DNA of 64,000 nucleotides from Neocallimastix lanati (nom. inval.) (lineage: Eukaryota > Neocallimastigomycota > Neocallimastigomycetes > Neocallimastigales > Neocallimastigaceae), in the NCBI GenBank assembly GCA_016946835.1, contig JACVTC010000001.1, positions 296,501 to 360,500 on the forward strand. Reading direction: 5' to 3'. Under the pieces are notes generated by a model that was not told where the DNA came from, ran no database searches, and saw only the letters and a list, made by a program, of their open reading frames with translations. This document shows, in pieces, positions 11,078-23,100 of this stretch. The position numbers and the translations under genes are program-made. Each line of letters begins with the position of its first letter. Position 1 is the first letter of the stretch.

Positions 11078-11398
11078 AAAATAATTAAAGGTTTATTCAT
11101 TTATAAAATAATAATAAGATCATAATCAAATAAATATTTTCCCCATAATTCTATCATTTCATTTCTACTATCTTTAATTTTTTCAAAATAATTAAAGGTT
11201 TATTCATTTATAAAATAATAATAAGATCATAATCAAATAAATATTTTCCCCATAATTCTATCATTTCATTTCTACTATCTTTAATTTTTTCAAAATAATT
11301 AAAGGTTTATTCATTTATAAAATAATAATAAGATCATAATCAAATAAATATTTTCCCCATAATTCTATCATTTCATTTCTACTATCTTTAATTTTTTC
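11078..11398. repeat. Three 107-bp direct tandem repeats
   Basis: Units at 11078-11184, 11185-11291 and 11292-11398 appear identical by eye. The rightmost unit contains the 3' end of the minus-strand tail frame, including its stop codon, so the other two are extra copies of the gene's 3' end and downstream DNA. This is probably recent unequal exchange or slippage. Confidence 0.9.
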
Positions 11399-11857
11399 TG
11401 AAAATTTTGACAATAATTTATGCAACAAAAAAGCTTGATGTGGTCTTTCTTTACAATATTTAGGAATATCGTTTTGAGTGACAACGCTTAAAATATGTTT
11501 TTTAATTTCTTTATATTTATCTTTATTGTTTTCTTCTTTATAAAATTTTTCCATATCTTCTACAGAAATTACTTTATAGTTTGGAATACTAATTGATGAC
11601 AATTTTTTTTCCATATCGTCATAACATATTGAATAGATGAGCTTCTCCAAAAGTTCTTCCTTTATATAAAAAGTCTCAATATTACAATCACGATTAATTT
11701 CACAATAATTAATAGAATCCGAATCTGAAGTAGAACATTTTGAAGTAGAACATTCTGAAGTGGAACATTCTGAAGTGGAACATTCTGAAGTAGAACTATT
11801 TGAAGTAAAACCATTTGAAGTAGAACCATTTGAAGTAGAACCATTTGAAGTAGAAGG
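11315..11857 (-). pseudogene. Open frame downstream of helicase, low-complexity head and folded tail
   Basis: The frame is open from a stop codon just above 11857 down to 11315 but has no ATG near its 5' end. The first in-frame ATG is internal, near 11611. Its first part is made of 5-residue repeats (TSNGS, later TSECS) and the rest is a Lys/Glu-rich, probably helical domain of about 110 residues. It starts just 3' of the helicase frame, on the same strand, and may be the frame-shifted C-terminal end of that helicase or a separate gene that lost its start. The function of the tail is not recognised. Confidence 0.45.
11727..11857 (-). repeat. 15-bp coding minisatellite, about nine units
   Basis: Units of GAAGTAGAACCATTT type follow each other about nine times. 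On the minus strand they encode pentapeptides TSNGS and TSECS. Substitutions between units fall into two blocks (CCATT and ACATT), which suggests stepwise expansion. Confidence 0.85.
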
Positions 11858-11880
11858 TTACTCTTCTTTAAAATTAAAAT

Positions 11881-14800
11881 TTAAATTTTTTTTAAGTCAC
11901 AATATCTTAAAGTTAAATCATTACATAATATATAGACATATTTATAACAATCTTTTATTCGATTTCGTTCTTCAATTCTATAATGATTATCCATTTGTTT
12001 TGAAATATCCTCTGAATTAGGCTCATCATTTACCAATCTCCATTCTCGAAGATTAAAATCTGCATAAATAATATTAGTACTAAAATCCTTCTCTGACTTT
12101 TTTTTATTACTAGCATAAGATGTAGTTTTAATAGTTGAAAAATACGATATATAAATGAAATTATCGATTTTTTTCCAATAAGGATAAAATAATTTAGTGA
12201 TATTGAATAAATTTTGACGTAGAGCATATCTTAATATAAACAATTTTTCAGTATGAGAATATTTAACAATTTGATTATATGCTTCTCTGGTCATATCAGC
12301 ATTTTGTAATTTATTGTTTAAAGACACTATTTCTTCGCTTTTAATATCAACCTTTGCGTGAATAAAGTAGGATGAATGTTCGTTCATTTGCCTACTTCTA
12401 TTATTATTATAAAATGGCAGATTTTGGCGAAGTAATTTTCCAAAATAAGCATTCTTATAATTTAAACGATAATTGGATATAATTTTACGATAAATCATTC
12501 CATCAGAATATCTTAAAATACCACCAGCTATCACAATATTATTACTATTTATATATTCTATTAATTTTGGTAAAACGAATAGGTTAATGACAGGAATTCT
12601 ATCCATAAGATCCATAATTCTAATACAATTGTTCTCTGAAAAGAATGATCTTAACTTTTTATTTATTTCGATCATACATAATGGTAAAAGTTTATCTAAG
12701 TATACTGAAGAATAATGTAAATATGGAACGATACTTGTATTGCCAATTATCTCATTTCCATTAATATCTTTGAATGTAGAAGTCTCTCCATGAATATTAG
12801 CATCTATAGCTATACTAGTATTGGTCATTGCTCTACTTTCACTCAGGCTTGATTCAATATCAAAAGGTTTATTCTGTTCTTTAGTAGAGAGACCGTTAAT
12901 GTTTTGAGGATCATTTAAGTTAAAAGGAGCATGAATCAAAAATTCTATAGAAGCATTTTTTAATGCTTGATTAAATTTTAAAGCATCTTTATATTTATTT
13001 TCACATAAAATATACTTGCGATAGTCCACACTATACTGATATGAATCGGAACACTCTACTTCGTCATCACATGCCATGTACAAATAAACATTGACAAATC
13101 GTTGATTTTCAGGAAGAGAATCATGTGAACCGACGCGTCGAATACGGCCAATAATTTGATTTATTTTCTCATAATTCCAATGAGGTGTTAATATGTGTAA
13201 TTGCCGGACATTCATAATATCAACACTTTCCGATACTATGTCACTTCCTAGAAGAACCTTTATCTTTGATCGATTTTGATTACTTGAATCATTAAATATA
13301 TCTAAATGTTCCATCATATTTGGACAGAGCTTTTTATCTCCAGTAATGAATGTAAAATTCCAAAATTTATCCTCTCTTTCTTTTCGAATTTCCTTTAGTT
13401 CAGCGAATTCGTTATCATCATCAACATCATCATCATGAAAAGAAGAAAAATGATGAGGAAGAAAAAGATCGATCCCTTTGCCTTTCCTATCCACTTTACT
13501 TTCTAAATTGGAAAAATTTGATGTCTCTTCATTATGACGGCTATTAGATGATATTTTATTATATACATAATGATAGCCCATAGCACAAAGTATCGCAGAA
13601 AAGTAATAAATACCAACTTGCTCAATGATACTGCAATAGATAAATACAGGTCCGTCTGGATTTTCCTTTTTATTTATTTCGTTAAGACAATGATACAATT
13701 TACAACAATAATTTTTAATATCCTTGGATTGTTGCGTTATAATATCTTGTAAAAGAGGGTTACTATGAATAATCTTATCATTACTAAATTGGTATTCTGA
13801 TAATTCCGATTTAACTTTGGATTTTGATCTTTTTTTTGCATCATTCGATTTACCTTTTGCTTTTGATCCCTTTTTGGTATCATTGGATTTACCTTTTGCT
13901 CTTGATCCTTTATTACTATCTTGTGTTAAATCATCATCAATTTGTAAATGAAGAACACCAAGTGTTGCTTTCACATTATTGATTCCCATATTATTCTTCT
14001 CTTGAGGTTCCTTTAAGGATATTTCGATAATTTTGAAGTTGAACTCCTTGCATAGGTACTTTTACTATTTTGTAACGTTCAATACCTGGTATATATGACC
14101 CCATATAATTCACGGTCGTGTTTAGTGGATTTAATCCATAATAAGACAGGTGACCAAGCATTTCTTCTTTCAGTTTTTCAGGGGTTAAAAATGAAGTGGA
14201 ATTCAAATTTGGTTTAATTAATTTAACCAGATCTGTTATTTCATTTGCATTATCAAAAATCGGAGTTGCAGACATAAATATAATTCGACCTTTATTAATA
14301 TGATTTAAAAGTGAACTTAAATTATTATAGATAAACTTTTTTTTGGTAGGGTTACGAAAATGATGAACTTCATCAATAATAATTAATCTTTCATCATAAA
14401 AAGAAAAAGAATTAGATGTTGTCTGTTGGTGGTCAATTTTTTTGGCATTACCGTCGGTGTCAGTGTTATTATCATTAATGTTTTTGATATCATTACAGAA
14501 TGTTATATAAGTGCGAAATTCAATATACTTTTTAATAAATTCTTTATAGTCTTTAACGTTCGGTAAGCGTGGATAATATTCAAAAGTATAATCATACCAA
14601 GTCTTTACACGTTTGGTAAATTCCGTAATAGCTTCCTTACCTTTTACAAGAATAATACAAGGTTTCTTATAAACATTTATGAATTTTAATGCAATCCATA
14701 ATGCGGTGAATGATTTCCCAGTTCCTGGTGAATGATAAATTAGAAATCGGTTGACCACTTCATTTTCCGGTGACATATACCTTACGGGTAATATTTGGTA

Positions 14801-14899
14801 TCTTTTCATATGTACATTTTCTTCTATCAACGGATTATTCGTATAAATCTTCGTAAATTCTCTTAAAGTATGTAAGTTATTAATATCGGGATATGTCAT
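11881..14899 (-). pseudogene. D6/D11-like viral SF2 helicase split by one frameshift
   Basis: Two minus-strand frames abut. The first (13991-14899, 302 aa) carries Walker A SPGTGKS (residues 57-63), Walker B/motif II DEVH (176-179) and motif III SAT (210-212). The second (11881-13989, 702 aa) carries motif V-like GSDIVSESVDI (248-258) and motif VI QIIGRIRR (278-285). These are the two RecA-like halves of one SF2 ATPase of about 1,000 residues. The layout matches the pox/asfar/mimivirus D6R-D11L group, used as early transcription factor subunit or transcription termination ATPase. The break is at TAATATG, where the stop overlaps the second ATG. Just after it is a Lys-rich insert with three KGS(K/R)AKGKSND-type repeats. 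The 5' ATG is preceded by TATAA, giving TATAAATG, similar to poxvirus late promoters. Confidence 0.78.
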
Positions 14900-15693
14900 T
14901 TATAGTTCTATCTATCCTCAATACAAATTTATTTAACTCTATTATTTTTGTAAATAAATTAAAGGGAAAAAAAAATAAAACAAAAAGGAAAAATTAAAAT
15001 ATATTTATATAATGTAAAATAAATATAATTACTAATAAAGTAAATAAACTACTTAACAAATTAAATAAAATAATTGTAAAATAATATTTTATTTACTACA
15101 TCAATAAAACTTTTTTCAAAATTAAAATTATATTAATTTTTATGTAATATATCAAAAAATGTATTACTCTTTTAACTTTTATATTTATTTTTTTTTTTTT
15201 TAATAAATTTATAAAATATAAACCTTGATATTTGTTTATAAATGTATTAAATAATATACTTTTTAAATCATTTTATAAATATATTTTCAATATACTAATA
15301 ATATATTTAATTTATTAAAATTTTTTCTTTTAATTTTATTGGTATATGAATGAATAATATATGCTATTGAAAATTGATAAATTATTACATTATCTGTCCA
15401 ACTATAAAAAAAATATATAATATGAATTTAATAATATTTAAAATTCAATTATCCGAAAAAATAAATTAAAAGGTATAAAATTTTAAATTTTAGATCAAGA
15501 TTAAACTTTAAAAATTTTATTTAATTTATATGAGAAAACTCTTTCAAATGATAAATGTCATTTATAAAAGAAGTCAAATAAATACTTTTAGAATTGCTTA
15601 CATAATTATTTTTATAAATTTAATATATTTTAATTTTAAATTTTATTTTTTACTTTTAATAAGGTTTATATTATTCTATTTAAATTAGTAATA
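14900..15693. other. AT-rich spacer between divergent viral genes
   Basis: No gene is seen in about 800 bp. This is the shared upstream region of the leftward helicase and the rightward zinc-knuckle gene. Nothing beyond short A/T runs is recognisable. Confidence 0.5.
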
Positions 15694-16566
15694 ATGGAAA
15701 ATTTAACAAATTATTACAACGAAGTGATCGAAATATTATGTAGTAAAGCTGTCCAAGTCTTCAATAATAATTATAACCTTAATATAAATAAAGATAATAT
15801 TTTAAATAATTTAACTAAGAAAGATGACATCCAATCATCAATTCACGAAATGGCCAAACTTAGTTTGAATAATACTTGTATCGGAGTAAAAAGAAATAAA
15901 ACCACTTGTAATAATAAAGTAATTCCGGGACATATGTATTGTGGAGTTCATGTTCGTTCAGAAGGGAAACTAACGTTAAATCAATATATCAGTAATGTTG
16001 CTACCAATCTTAAATATGGACATCCGGCAGTTGTTGTTTCCCTAGGTAATAATTGGATATATCAAAAGGACAGTCAAAACAACGATATAAGAAAAAATGA
16101 ACGTAAGTCTACTAAATGGCCATTAAGTGTTGATATGGTTGACAAATCATTACATTCTTATATTTTATTTTTCGATGAATTTAAAAGTTATTTTGGTGCT
16201 GGAATACTTGTTATTCAGTATTGCTCCACCGAAAATAATAAAAAGCAGAGCAGTTATTTTATGGCAACTCATTATGTTGAAGTCAGTAGATATGGAGAAG
16301 AATTACAACCCGAGTATTACATTAAAATGACATTCAAGTCTATTGCTTTGATTAAGGAAAAACCTATTTTTAGTAAAATCAAGGAATTTCTCTCTAAATA
16401 CGGAATTCCATATGATATTAATGAAATTAACAAACGCAATAGTGATATTATTGAAAATAATCCGGTAGTAATCTACAACAAAATAAATAAAATTATTAAT
16501 GATCATTATAATACTTTTTACTATAATTCAAAATCTTATATAACTTTGAATATTAATTCTGAATAA
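15694..16566 (+). CDS. Virus-type protein with a small CxxxxxxxxCxxxxxxxxxxYCxxH zinc knuckle
   Basis: This intact frame of 290 residues has a short metal-binding element at about residues 62-85: C-I-G-V-K-R, then TTC, then GHMYCGVH. Spacing and residues match the 'C..tk.G..C......g..YC..H' knuckle that recurs in proteins of large DNA viruses and giant viruses. The rest consists of mixed helices and strands without a recognised catalytic motif. The protein may bind nucleic acid through the knuckle, which is inference from the family. Its neighbours are the helicase and the RNA polymerase subunit. The ATG is preceded by AGTAATA, with no obvious promoter. Confidence 0.6.
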   Translation: MENLTNYYNEVIEILCSKAVQVFNNNYNLNINKDNILNNLTKKDDIQSSIHEMAKLSLNNTCIGVKRNKTTCNNKVIPGHMYCGVHVRSEGKLTLNQYISNVATNLKYGHPAVVVSLGNNWIYQKDSQNNDIRKNERKSTKWPLSVDMVDKSLHSYILFFDEFKSYFGAGILVIQYCSTENNKKQSSYFMATHYVEVSRYGEELQPEYYIKMTFKSIALIKEKPIFSKIKEFLSKYGIPYDINEINKRNSDIIENNPVVIYNKINKIINDHYNTFYYNSKSYITLNINSE

Positions 16567-17220
16567 TTTCTAATACAAAAAATTTAAAGATTAAAATAAA
16601 ATAAAAATTAAAATTATATACAAAATTGAAAAAAAAAATATAATAATAATAATAATAATAATAATTATATTCATGTATAAAACTATGAAAAATAAAATTA
16701 ATAATTAAAAGCATGTATAAATTCAATTGTAATTCTTTATGATATTTTAATTTTATAAATAAAAAAAAAATTCAATAATAATAAATTTTAACTCTATTTA
16801 ATAATTCATAATTTTATTTAACATTTCAATAATTTTTATATTTAAATAATAATAATATTTATATTTATATTAATATTTAATATTTTAAATTATGTAAATA
16901 GTAAATTAATTACTATAATTTATTTATTATTAAAAATAAAAATAATTATTTATTCCATTTATATATGTATATGGTTTTTTTAAAAATAAAATGTAAAAAA
17001 AAAATGCTTAAAAAAATTAACTATTTCATCAAAGTATATAATGTTTTTTTTAAAAAATATAAAAATAAATATACAGTAATAGTAATAAATTTTATTTTAT
17101 ATTTAAAATATTTTTAAAACTTTAAACTACACCTTTTCTGATATCAACAATATATTTTATATTATATACTATTTTTATATCTGTAATATCATATTGACTG
17201 TCTCTATATATTATATTTAG
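16567..17220. other. AT-rich spacer downstream of RPB1-like gene
   Basis: An (AAT)n run lies at about 16640-16665. I looked for the missing C-terminal half of the RNA polymerase subunit in the minus strand here and found none; the segment has stops in every frame. Confidence 0.55.
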
Positions 17221-19379
17221 TTAAAGACTAGCCATAGAAAATGCATGCTCTAAAAATGTTTCATCAATGTCTGGCTTATTTGTACTAAATGGGTAATAAT
17301 ATATCTCCTCATTGGAGTAGTTATGAACTACTCCTTGTTCATCGGTTACTAAATCTTCCATACTTTTAACAAGTTCTCTTTGTAAATACCCGGTAGATGA
17401 TGTATTAAGAGAAGTAGAAATAATACCTACACGACCAGATTTTGAATGAATAAATAATTCTTTTGCTGTTAATCCTTCGGAATAGGAACTTTTAATATAA
17501 CAAACTGGTAAAATAGCTTGAACTCCAACCGACATCAATATTTGAATAACATTATCCACATTTCCTTTAGATCCACTGTTAATGATATTAGTTAAATTAT
17601 TATCGATGGATTCCACTAATTCTGTAAGGTTACAATATTTACGAAAAACTTGATTCTTAAACTCGTTGTAATTTTCAAATTTATTTTGATTTTCTATCAA
17701 TGAGTCAAGATTTAGTACAGGTATAGGATCCATTTTATTTAAGATACCATCCGTTATGGGAAGATATGATTCTCTTAATTTATCATTTACCATACAATCA
17801 GCAATAGAAATAGTAATAACATGAGTAAGATTATATACATGAACCATGCGTTGAACATCCCACATAAATTTTAAATAGAATTCATTACCGTAATTTGAAA
17901 TAGCATTAAGTAAAATAGTTTGATTTTTATCACTGATAACACCTAGTAATATTCCTTTATCTACGATCAGATTACCTTCATGATCATGTAAAGTAAGCGT
18001 TTTGGGAAGTAATAAAGATAACAGATGAGCATATGGGATATCTGTATTATTCATACGCGATTTGTAGTATTTACAAAATTTTTTCCAATCACTATCTGGA
18101 ATGCCCAATTTATCGCACATTCTTTTAACAATATCAATATCAATAATTTCTTTATTACGTGTCATATTATAAATTCCGGTTAAAGTATCTTGTATAAATT
18201 TGATCATAATAGAAGCATTTTTAAATGACCGGATATTATTTGCAATATTTAATTTTGTGGCCAACTCTTCTTTAGCTTCTTCACCCGGTAACCAAAAAAT
18301 GTTCATTTCGTCACCGTCAAAATCCGCTTGAAAGACATTAGCAATAAGTGGATTGATCTGAATGGTTCGACAGTTACTTGGACGAGAATGAACAGCTAAG
18401 ATCGAAGTAGTTTGAACTGTAGGTTGTCTATTGATGATAACAAAGTCATTGGTTTTATACCCATAGGGAATTAAGGAATCAGTAAAGACTTTAGGAATTA
18501 ATACTACATCTAAAGGAATATCAATATTTGGTACGATAACACTTCGAAGACAAAAATTTTGACGCTTAGCTAAATACATACTTCGGAAAATACCATTTTT
18601 TCCTGATAACATCTGTTTAATATAATTTCTATTAGCATCCTCAACCGAATCGTTTTTACTACGAATACCTAAAATTTTCTTGTATAAATTATACGAACGC
18701 ACAATATAGAAGGACTTAATTAAATTTCCATTTTGATATTGGTGGTTGAGATCTAATACACGTTGATATAATGTTGTTACGTTATTATGAATCGTAGTGT
18801 TGCTAGAATCTAGAATAGATGGTCTCATATTGATTGGTAAACTGGAATATTTTTGATAAACACATTAAGTAAATGATTTTGTAGCTCTGGATTTTTTGAA
18901 AAATTTGCAGAACGAATTTCTTCGTACATTTGCTCGATAGATAATGTTTCCCTACCAAAAGTGAAAGAATATTCTGAAATATTCTTAAACTCTTTTTCAA
19001 AATTTTTGGAATACTTGGATTTATTGGATGTGACTTCCTCCGATTTAACTTTATGATATGAAAATGTTGTAGCAACTACACGTTTTTCGCAACAAGGGTT
19101 ATTAGGGGAAAGTAAAGGATTATATTTTTTACAAACTGGGCAAATATGACTTATTTCTTTACATAATATGTTTACAAATACAGGATGAACAATTCTGTAA
19201 TAAAGTGGTATTCTTCCCGTGTGTCCTGGACAATCTATCATTGATTTACATTGTTTACATGGTAATTGAGGATTGAGAATAAATGATGTTGTATTATCCG
19301 TTAATTCATTCTTATTTTTAATAAAGATCGTTTCCTTTTCAAATTCTTCATCTGTATATAAATTAAACTTTAAATACAT
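17221..19379 (-). pseudogene. RNA polymerase II-like largest subunit (RPB1), N-terminal two thirds, one frameshift
   Basis: Frame one (18825-19379, 184 aa) has the clamp zinc ligands C41, C44, C50, H53 in a CPGHTGRI motif plus CPVC (80-83). Frame two (17221-18828, 535 aa) has GKNGIFR (76-82), NRQPTVQ (133-139) and the catalytic ADFDGD (168-173), where the three Asp residues hold Mg2+. The bridge-helix region is at about 450-493. The frames overlap at ATGA exactly within the conserved 'LPVPPxxVRPS' motif, so a one-base change split one gene. The second frame ends soon after the bridge helix. The trigger loop, jaw and C-terminal clamp are absent, where a full viral subunit has about 1,400-1,500 residues. 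Separate RPB1-type subunits with this clamp ribbon occur in NCLDVs and cells. The AT-rich intronless context favours a viral origin. Confidence 0.85.
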
Positions 19380-19850
19380 GATTAAAATTAAATGTTATAT
19401 AAAAATAAATTATTATATTGATACATAAATTTATATATTATTATATGCAATAATAAGAATCATTTGAATGTATATTAACAAACTTAAAATTAGTAATACA
19501 GGTTAGAAATTAAATTAAAATATATATTTTTAATGATAGGCTAATAATATATAGAAAATATATATGGAAACTTTAATAATTGTAGATTAATAATACATAT
19601 TTAATAATGCATTACAGTCCTATGTTTTAGTGTGAATTTAAAATAAAATAAAATATTTAAATTAATGTAATATTTAATTTTAATAAAATATTTTTATTTT
19701 TTTTTAGTAAATAAACACTCAATGAAAAATTAATAAATAAAATAATAATTATTTTAATTTTTATATATATTTTATATATAGGATTTATTATATTAAAATA
19801 TATAAATATATTATTATTTATATTATTATTAAAATAATTTTTTTTCTAAA
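19380..19850. other. AT-rich flank ending at retrotransposon insertion site
   Basis: No gene is seen. The last five bases, CTAAA (19846-19850), are the left copy of the target-site duplication of element A. Confidence 0.7.
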
Positions 19851-20116
19851 TGTTAAAAATATTATGTTAAGAAACACTCAAATAAGTTATAATAAACACA
19901 ATAATAAATATATATGGATTAGTAGTTTTTAGAAAAATATTTTTTTATAACAGTATAAATTATTTTTATTCTCTTTTTGTATAAGATGTTATTTTTTATA
20001 AAATAATAATTCCATGATTTTTATACTTTTTATTTTGAATATTAATACAAGTAATTGGTCATTATTTATATTAAAGATAGATTAATTAAATTAATCATTA
20101 TTTCATTATTTTGACA
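19851..20116 (-). repeat. Element A 3' LTR (left)
   Basis: This 266-bp LTR is nearly identical to 37970-38227. It contains an extra TTTCATTA-type 8-bp repeat near its right end. The element-sense polypurine tract GGGGGAA (20117-20123 on the complement) directly adjoins it, as expected for plus-strand priming. Confidence 0.9.
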
Positions 20117-20193
20117 TTCCCCCAAAAATCTAGCTTCAAAAAAAAACTTTTTAAAAAATAAAAAAAAAAAAATGAAGATAGATTTTAATATAA

Positions 20194-23100
20194 TTAATTA
20201 ATTATTTTTGTTAATAAGGTATTTCTAAATTTGTCCATTAAATAGTTATTTAAGTATTTTGTAAAACCATCAGCAAGGTTGTCCTTTGATTTTATGTATT
20301 TTAATTTTATAATTTTCTTATTTACTAAATCGCTAATATGATGATACCTAATGTCAATGTGTTTTGATTTCGGATTTATTGATTGATTTTCACTATTATA
20401 TATTGTTGCTTTATTGTCTACGAAAATTGTTATTTATTTGATATTTATGTTTAATTCGTTTAATAAATTTTTTGTACCATAATGAATGTTTTGCGCATTC
20501 ACTTAAGCTATAATACTCAGCTTCTGTAGTTGAGGTGGAGACACAGTGCTGCAATTTGAAATACCAACTTGTTGGAGTGTCCCCCATTAACATGAGAAAT
20601 CCAGAAGTTGATTTTCTTGTATTTGGATTGCCAGCAAAATCGGCATCTACAAATATTTTTAATTTCATTCCCTTTTCTATTTTGATTCCATAATTTTTTG
20701 TATATTTGAGATATCTAAAAGTTTTTAAAACATTCATCCAATCTTCTAAGTTGGGATCTGTTGATTTTCTTGAAGCTCTGCTAACAGCAAAAAGAATATC
20801 AGGACGGGTACAGATAGCTAAATATAGTAAACTTCCTATTGCACTTCGGTATTTTGTTTCATTGAATTTTTTGGTTCTTAGATTTGGATTTACTAATGCC
20901 ATAAGATTTTTTACTGGTGTTAAGTTGTTAATATCGAATTTATTTAAAATGTCATTTATGTATCTACCTTGATGTAAAATGTAACCATTTAAAGTTTTGG
21001 TAAATTTTATTCCAATTACAAATTCAACATCCCCAATATCCTTTATATTGAACTTCCTTTGAATAGATTGTTTTACTTTATTTATTTCTTGATTTGTTCC
21101 TGCAATGAGAATGTCATCAACGTATACTGAGAGAATACAAACTATTTCCTTCCCATTGTTTAATTTAATATAAACACATGGCTCACTTTTTATTCTATTG
21201 AAACCTATTTTTATCAATTCTTCATTGAGTTTATCATTCCATTCTTTACCAGCTTGTTTTAAGCCGTAAAGAGCTTTGTGAAGTTCCCAAAAAGATTTTC
21301 CGTAAGATGGATGACCCTCTGGTGCTTTCATGTATATATGCTCATTTAATGGTGCATTTAAATAAGCTGAATTGATGTCTATTTGAACAATATTGAAATT
21401 TTTCTGAACCGCGATAACTATAATGATTCGAACTGTATCCTGTTTTAGTGTTGGTGCAAATGTTTCTTTGTAGTCGATACCGTACTGTTGAGTGTATCCT
21501 TTTGCAACTAATCTTGCCTTTCTTTTAATAACATTTCCGTTTGCATCTCTTTTATACTTAAATACCCATCGTGATGATATTACGTTGGATCCTGATGGTA
21601 CTGTTTTAACAATTTTATAAACATCAAGATTTTTCATGATTTCTAATTCTTTCTTGATTGCGTTTAGCCATTCTATTTTATCTTTAAATTTGAATATATC
21701 CTTGAAGTTATATGGTTCAATTAATGTATTTTCATTAATTTTCATGTCTGATTCATCTGTGTTGTTTATTTTTTTTCTTTTATTTGAATTAATTGTAAAA
21801 TTGTTTAAATTCCTTTTTGAATTTTTAGGATGTTGATAGTTTTGATTTTTCTCTTTATTTGTGTTATATTTATTATTAATGTTGTTAATTTCTTGTTGGT
21901 TTTCTGTTGATATTTTATTGTTATCATTTTCAGTCGTATTTTTAATTTCATTAATAATATTGATTGAATTATTATTGAAATTGTGATCATTTGAATTTAA
22001 CAATTCCTGATTGAAAGTATTGTTACTATTATTGATTGTATTATTGTCAATAGTATTGTTGTTATTTTCATTATTATTATTTTGATTACTGTTATTAATG
22101 ATAATTTTTTCATTATTATTTTGATAATTGGGATAATATTTATGACAAATTCTATTTGTTTTAGAAGATTTATTTTTGGGTTGATTTTTAATATTTTTAT
22201 TCTGGTTAATATTTCTATTCTGGTTAAAATTTGTTATAGCATTTCTTTCATTGATAATATCTGTTATTTTATTATTATAATCATCAATTTCATTACGGTA
22301 TCTAAGTTGGTTTAGACAGTTGCTCTCCCTGAATTTGTTATTGGAATGAATACGATTTAAAAAGGAATTTCCTGGTTCATTTTCCATAAATTCTACAGTG
22401 CGTAATTGGATGATTTTATTATTGATAACATCAAGAATTTTGTAAGTGGAAGGATGATCGCAATATCCAAGAAAAATACCAGGATGTGAATTATTGTCAA
22501 ATTTTGATCTTAGTTCCTTTGGCACAAAGAAGTAGACTCTACATCCGAATACTCTAAATGTATTGTAATCTACAGGCTTATTATAAAATACTTCAAATGG
22601 AATTTTGTTTTGAATGCCTTGATGGGGAAGTCGATTATGAATATAGTTTGCAGTATCAACAGCAAACTCCCAAAAATTATGACTAAGTTTAGCGTCGTTA
22701 AGAAGTGATTTTGAAGAAGCAATGAGTATACCATTAAATCTTTCAGCCCTTCCATTTTGAGAAGGGTTATAAGGAACTGAAAACTGATGATGGATTCCAT
22801 TTTCTTCACAGAAAATTTGAATTTTACTATTTTGAAATTCCTTCCCATTATCAGACCGAATTGCTTTGATATTTATATTTAATGAATTATAAATTTTATT
22901 ATACCAAATGATAAATTTGTTAAATACATCATTTTTATTTTCAGTGAAGATGACCCATCCATATCTAGAGTAGTCATCTAAAATTGTAAGGAAATACTTA
23001 TTGTTATTTATTGAAGGATTAACAGGTCCTACAAGATCTAGATGTATTAATTCTAAAATTTGTTTAATCTTATTGGTAGATGGTTTAAATGACTTATTTT

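Larger units (their letters stand above)
5640..19379. other. Virus-like gene block (NCLDV type), probably endogenous and decaying
   Basis: The block holds intronless genes for an RNA polymerase largest subunit, a D6/D11-like SF2 helicase and a TFIIS-type zinc ribbon. It also holds a zinc-knuckle protein typical of large DNA viruses and two unrecognised proteins. Transcription genes of this kind form the core set of asfar-, pox- and mimivirus-like viruses. Genes lie on both strands, separated by 0.4-0.8 kb of AT-rich DNA. Three genes are split by one-base frameshifts. No capsid protein, DNA polymerase or packaging ATPase lies in the window, so it is only a fragment. Borders are not defined by repeats. 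A cytoplasmic linear plasmid origin is less likely because those use a fused polymerase of different layout. Confidence 0.7.

Noticed and set aside
11078-11398. 107-bp repeats considered as an LTR or a viral terminal repeat
   Set aside because: They are adjacent direct copies containing the end of a gene, with no TG...CA ends or inverted symmetry.
5640-19379. Cytoplasmic linear plasmid (killer-plasmid-like) origin of the virus-like block
   Set aside because: Those plasmids encode a fused, reduced polymerase; here there is a separate RPB1-type subunit with a clamp zinc ribbon plus a TFIIS ribbon, which fits NCLDVs better. A phylogeny would be decisive.
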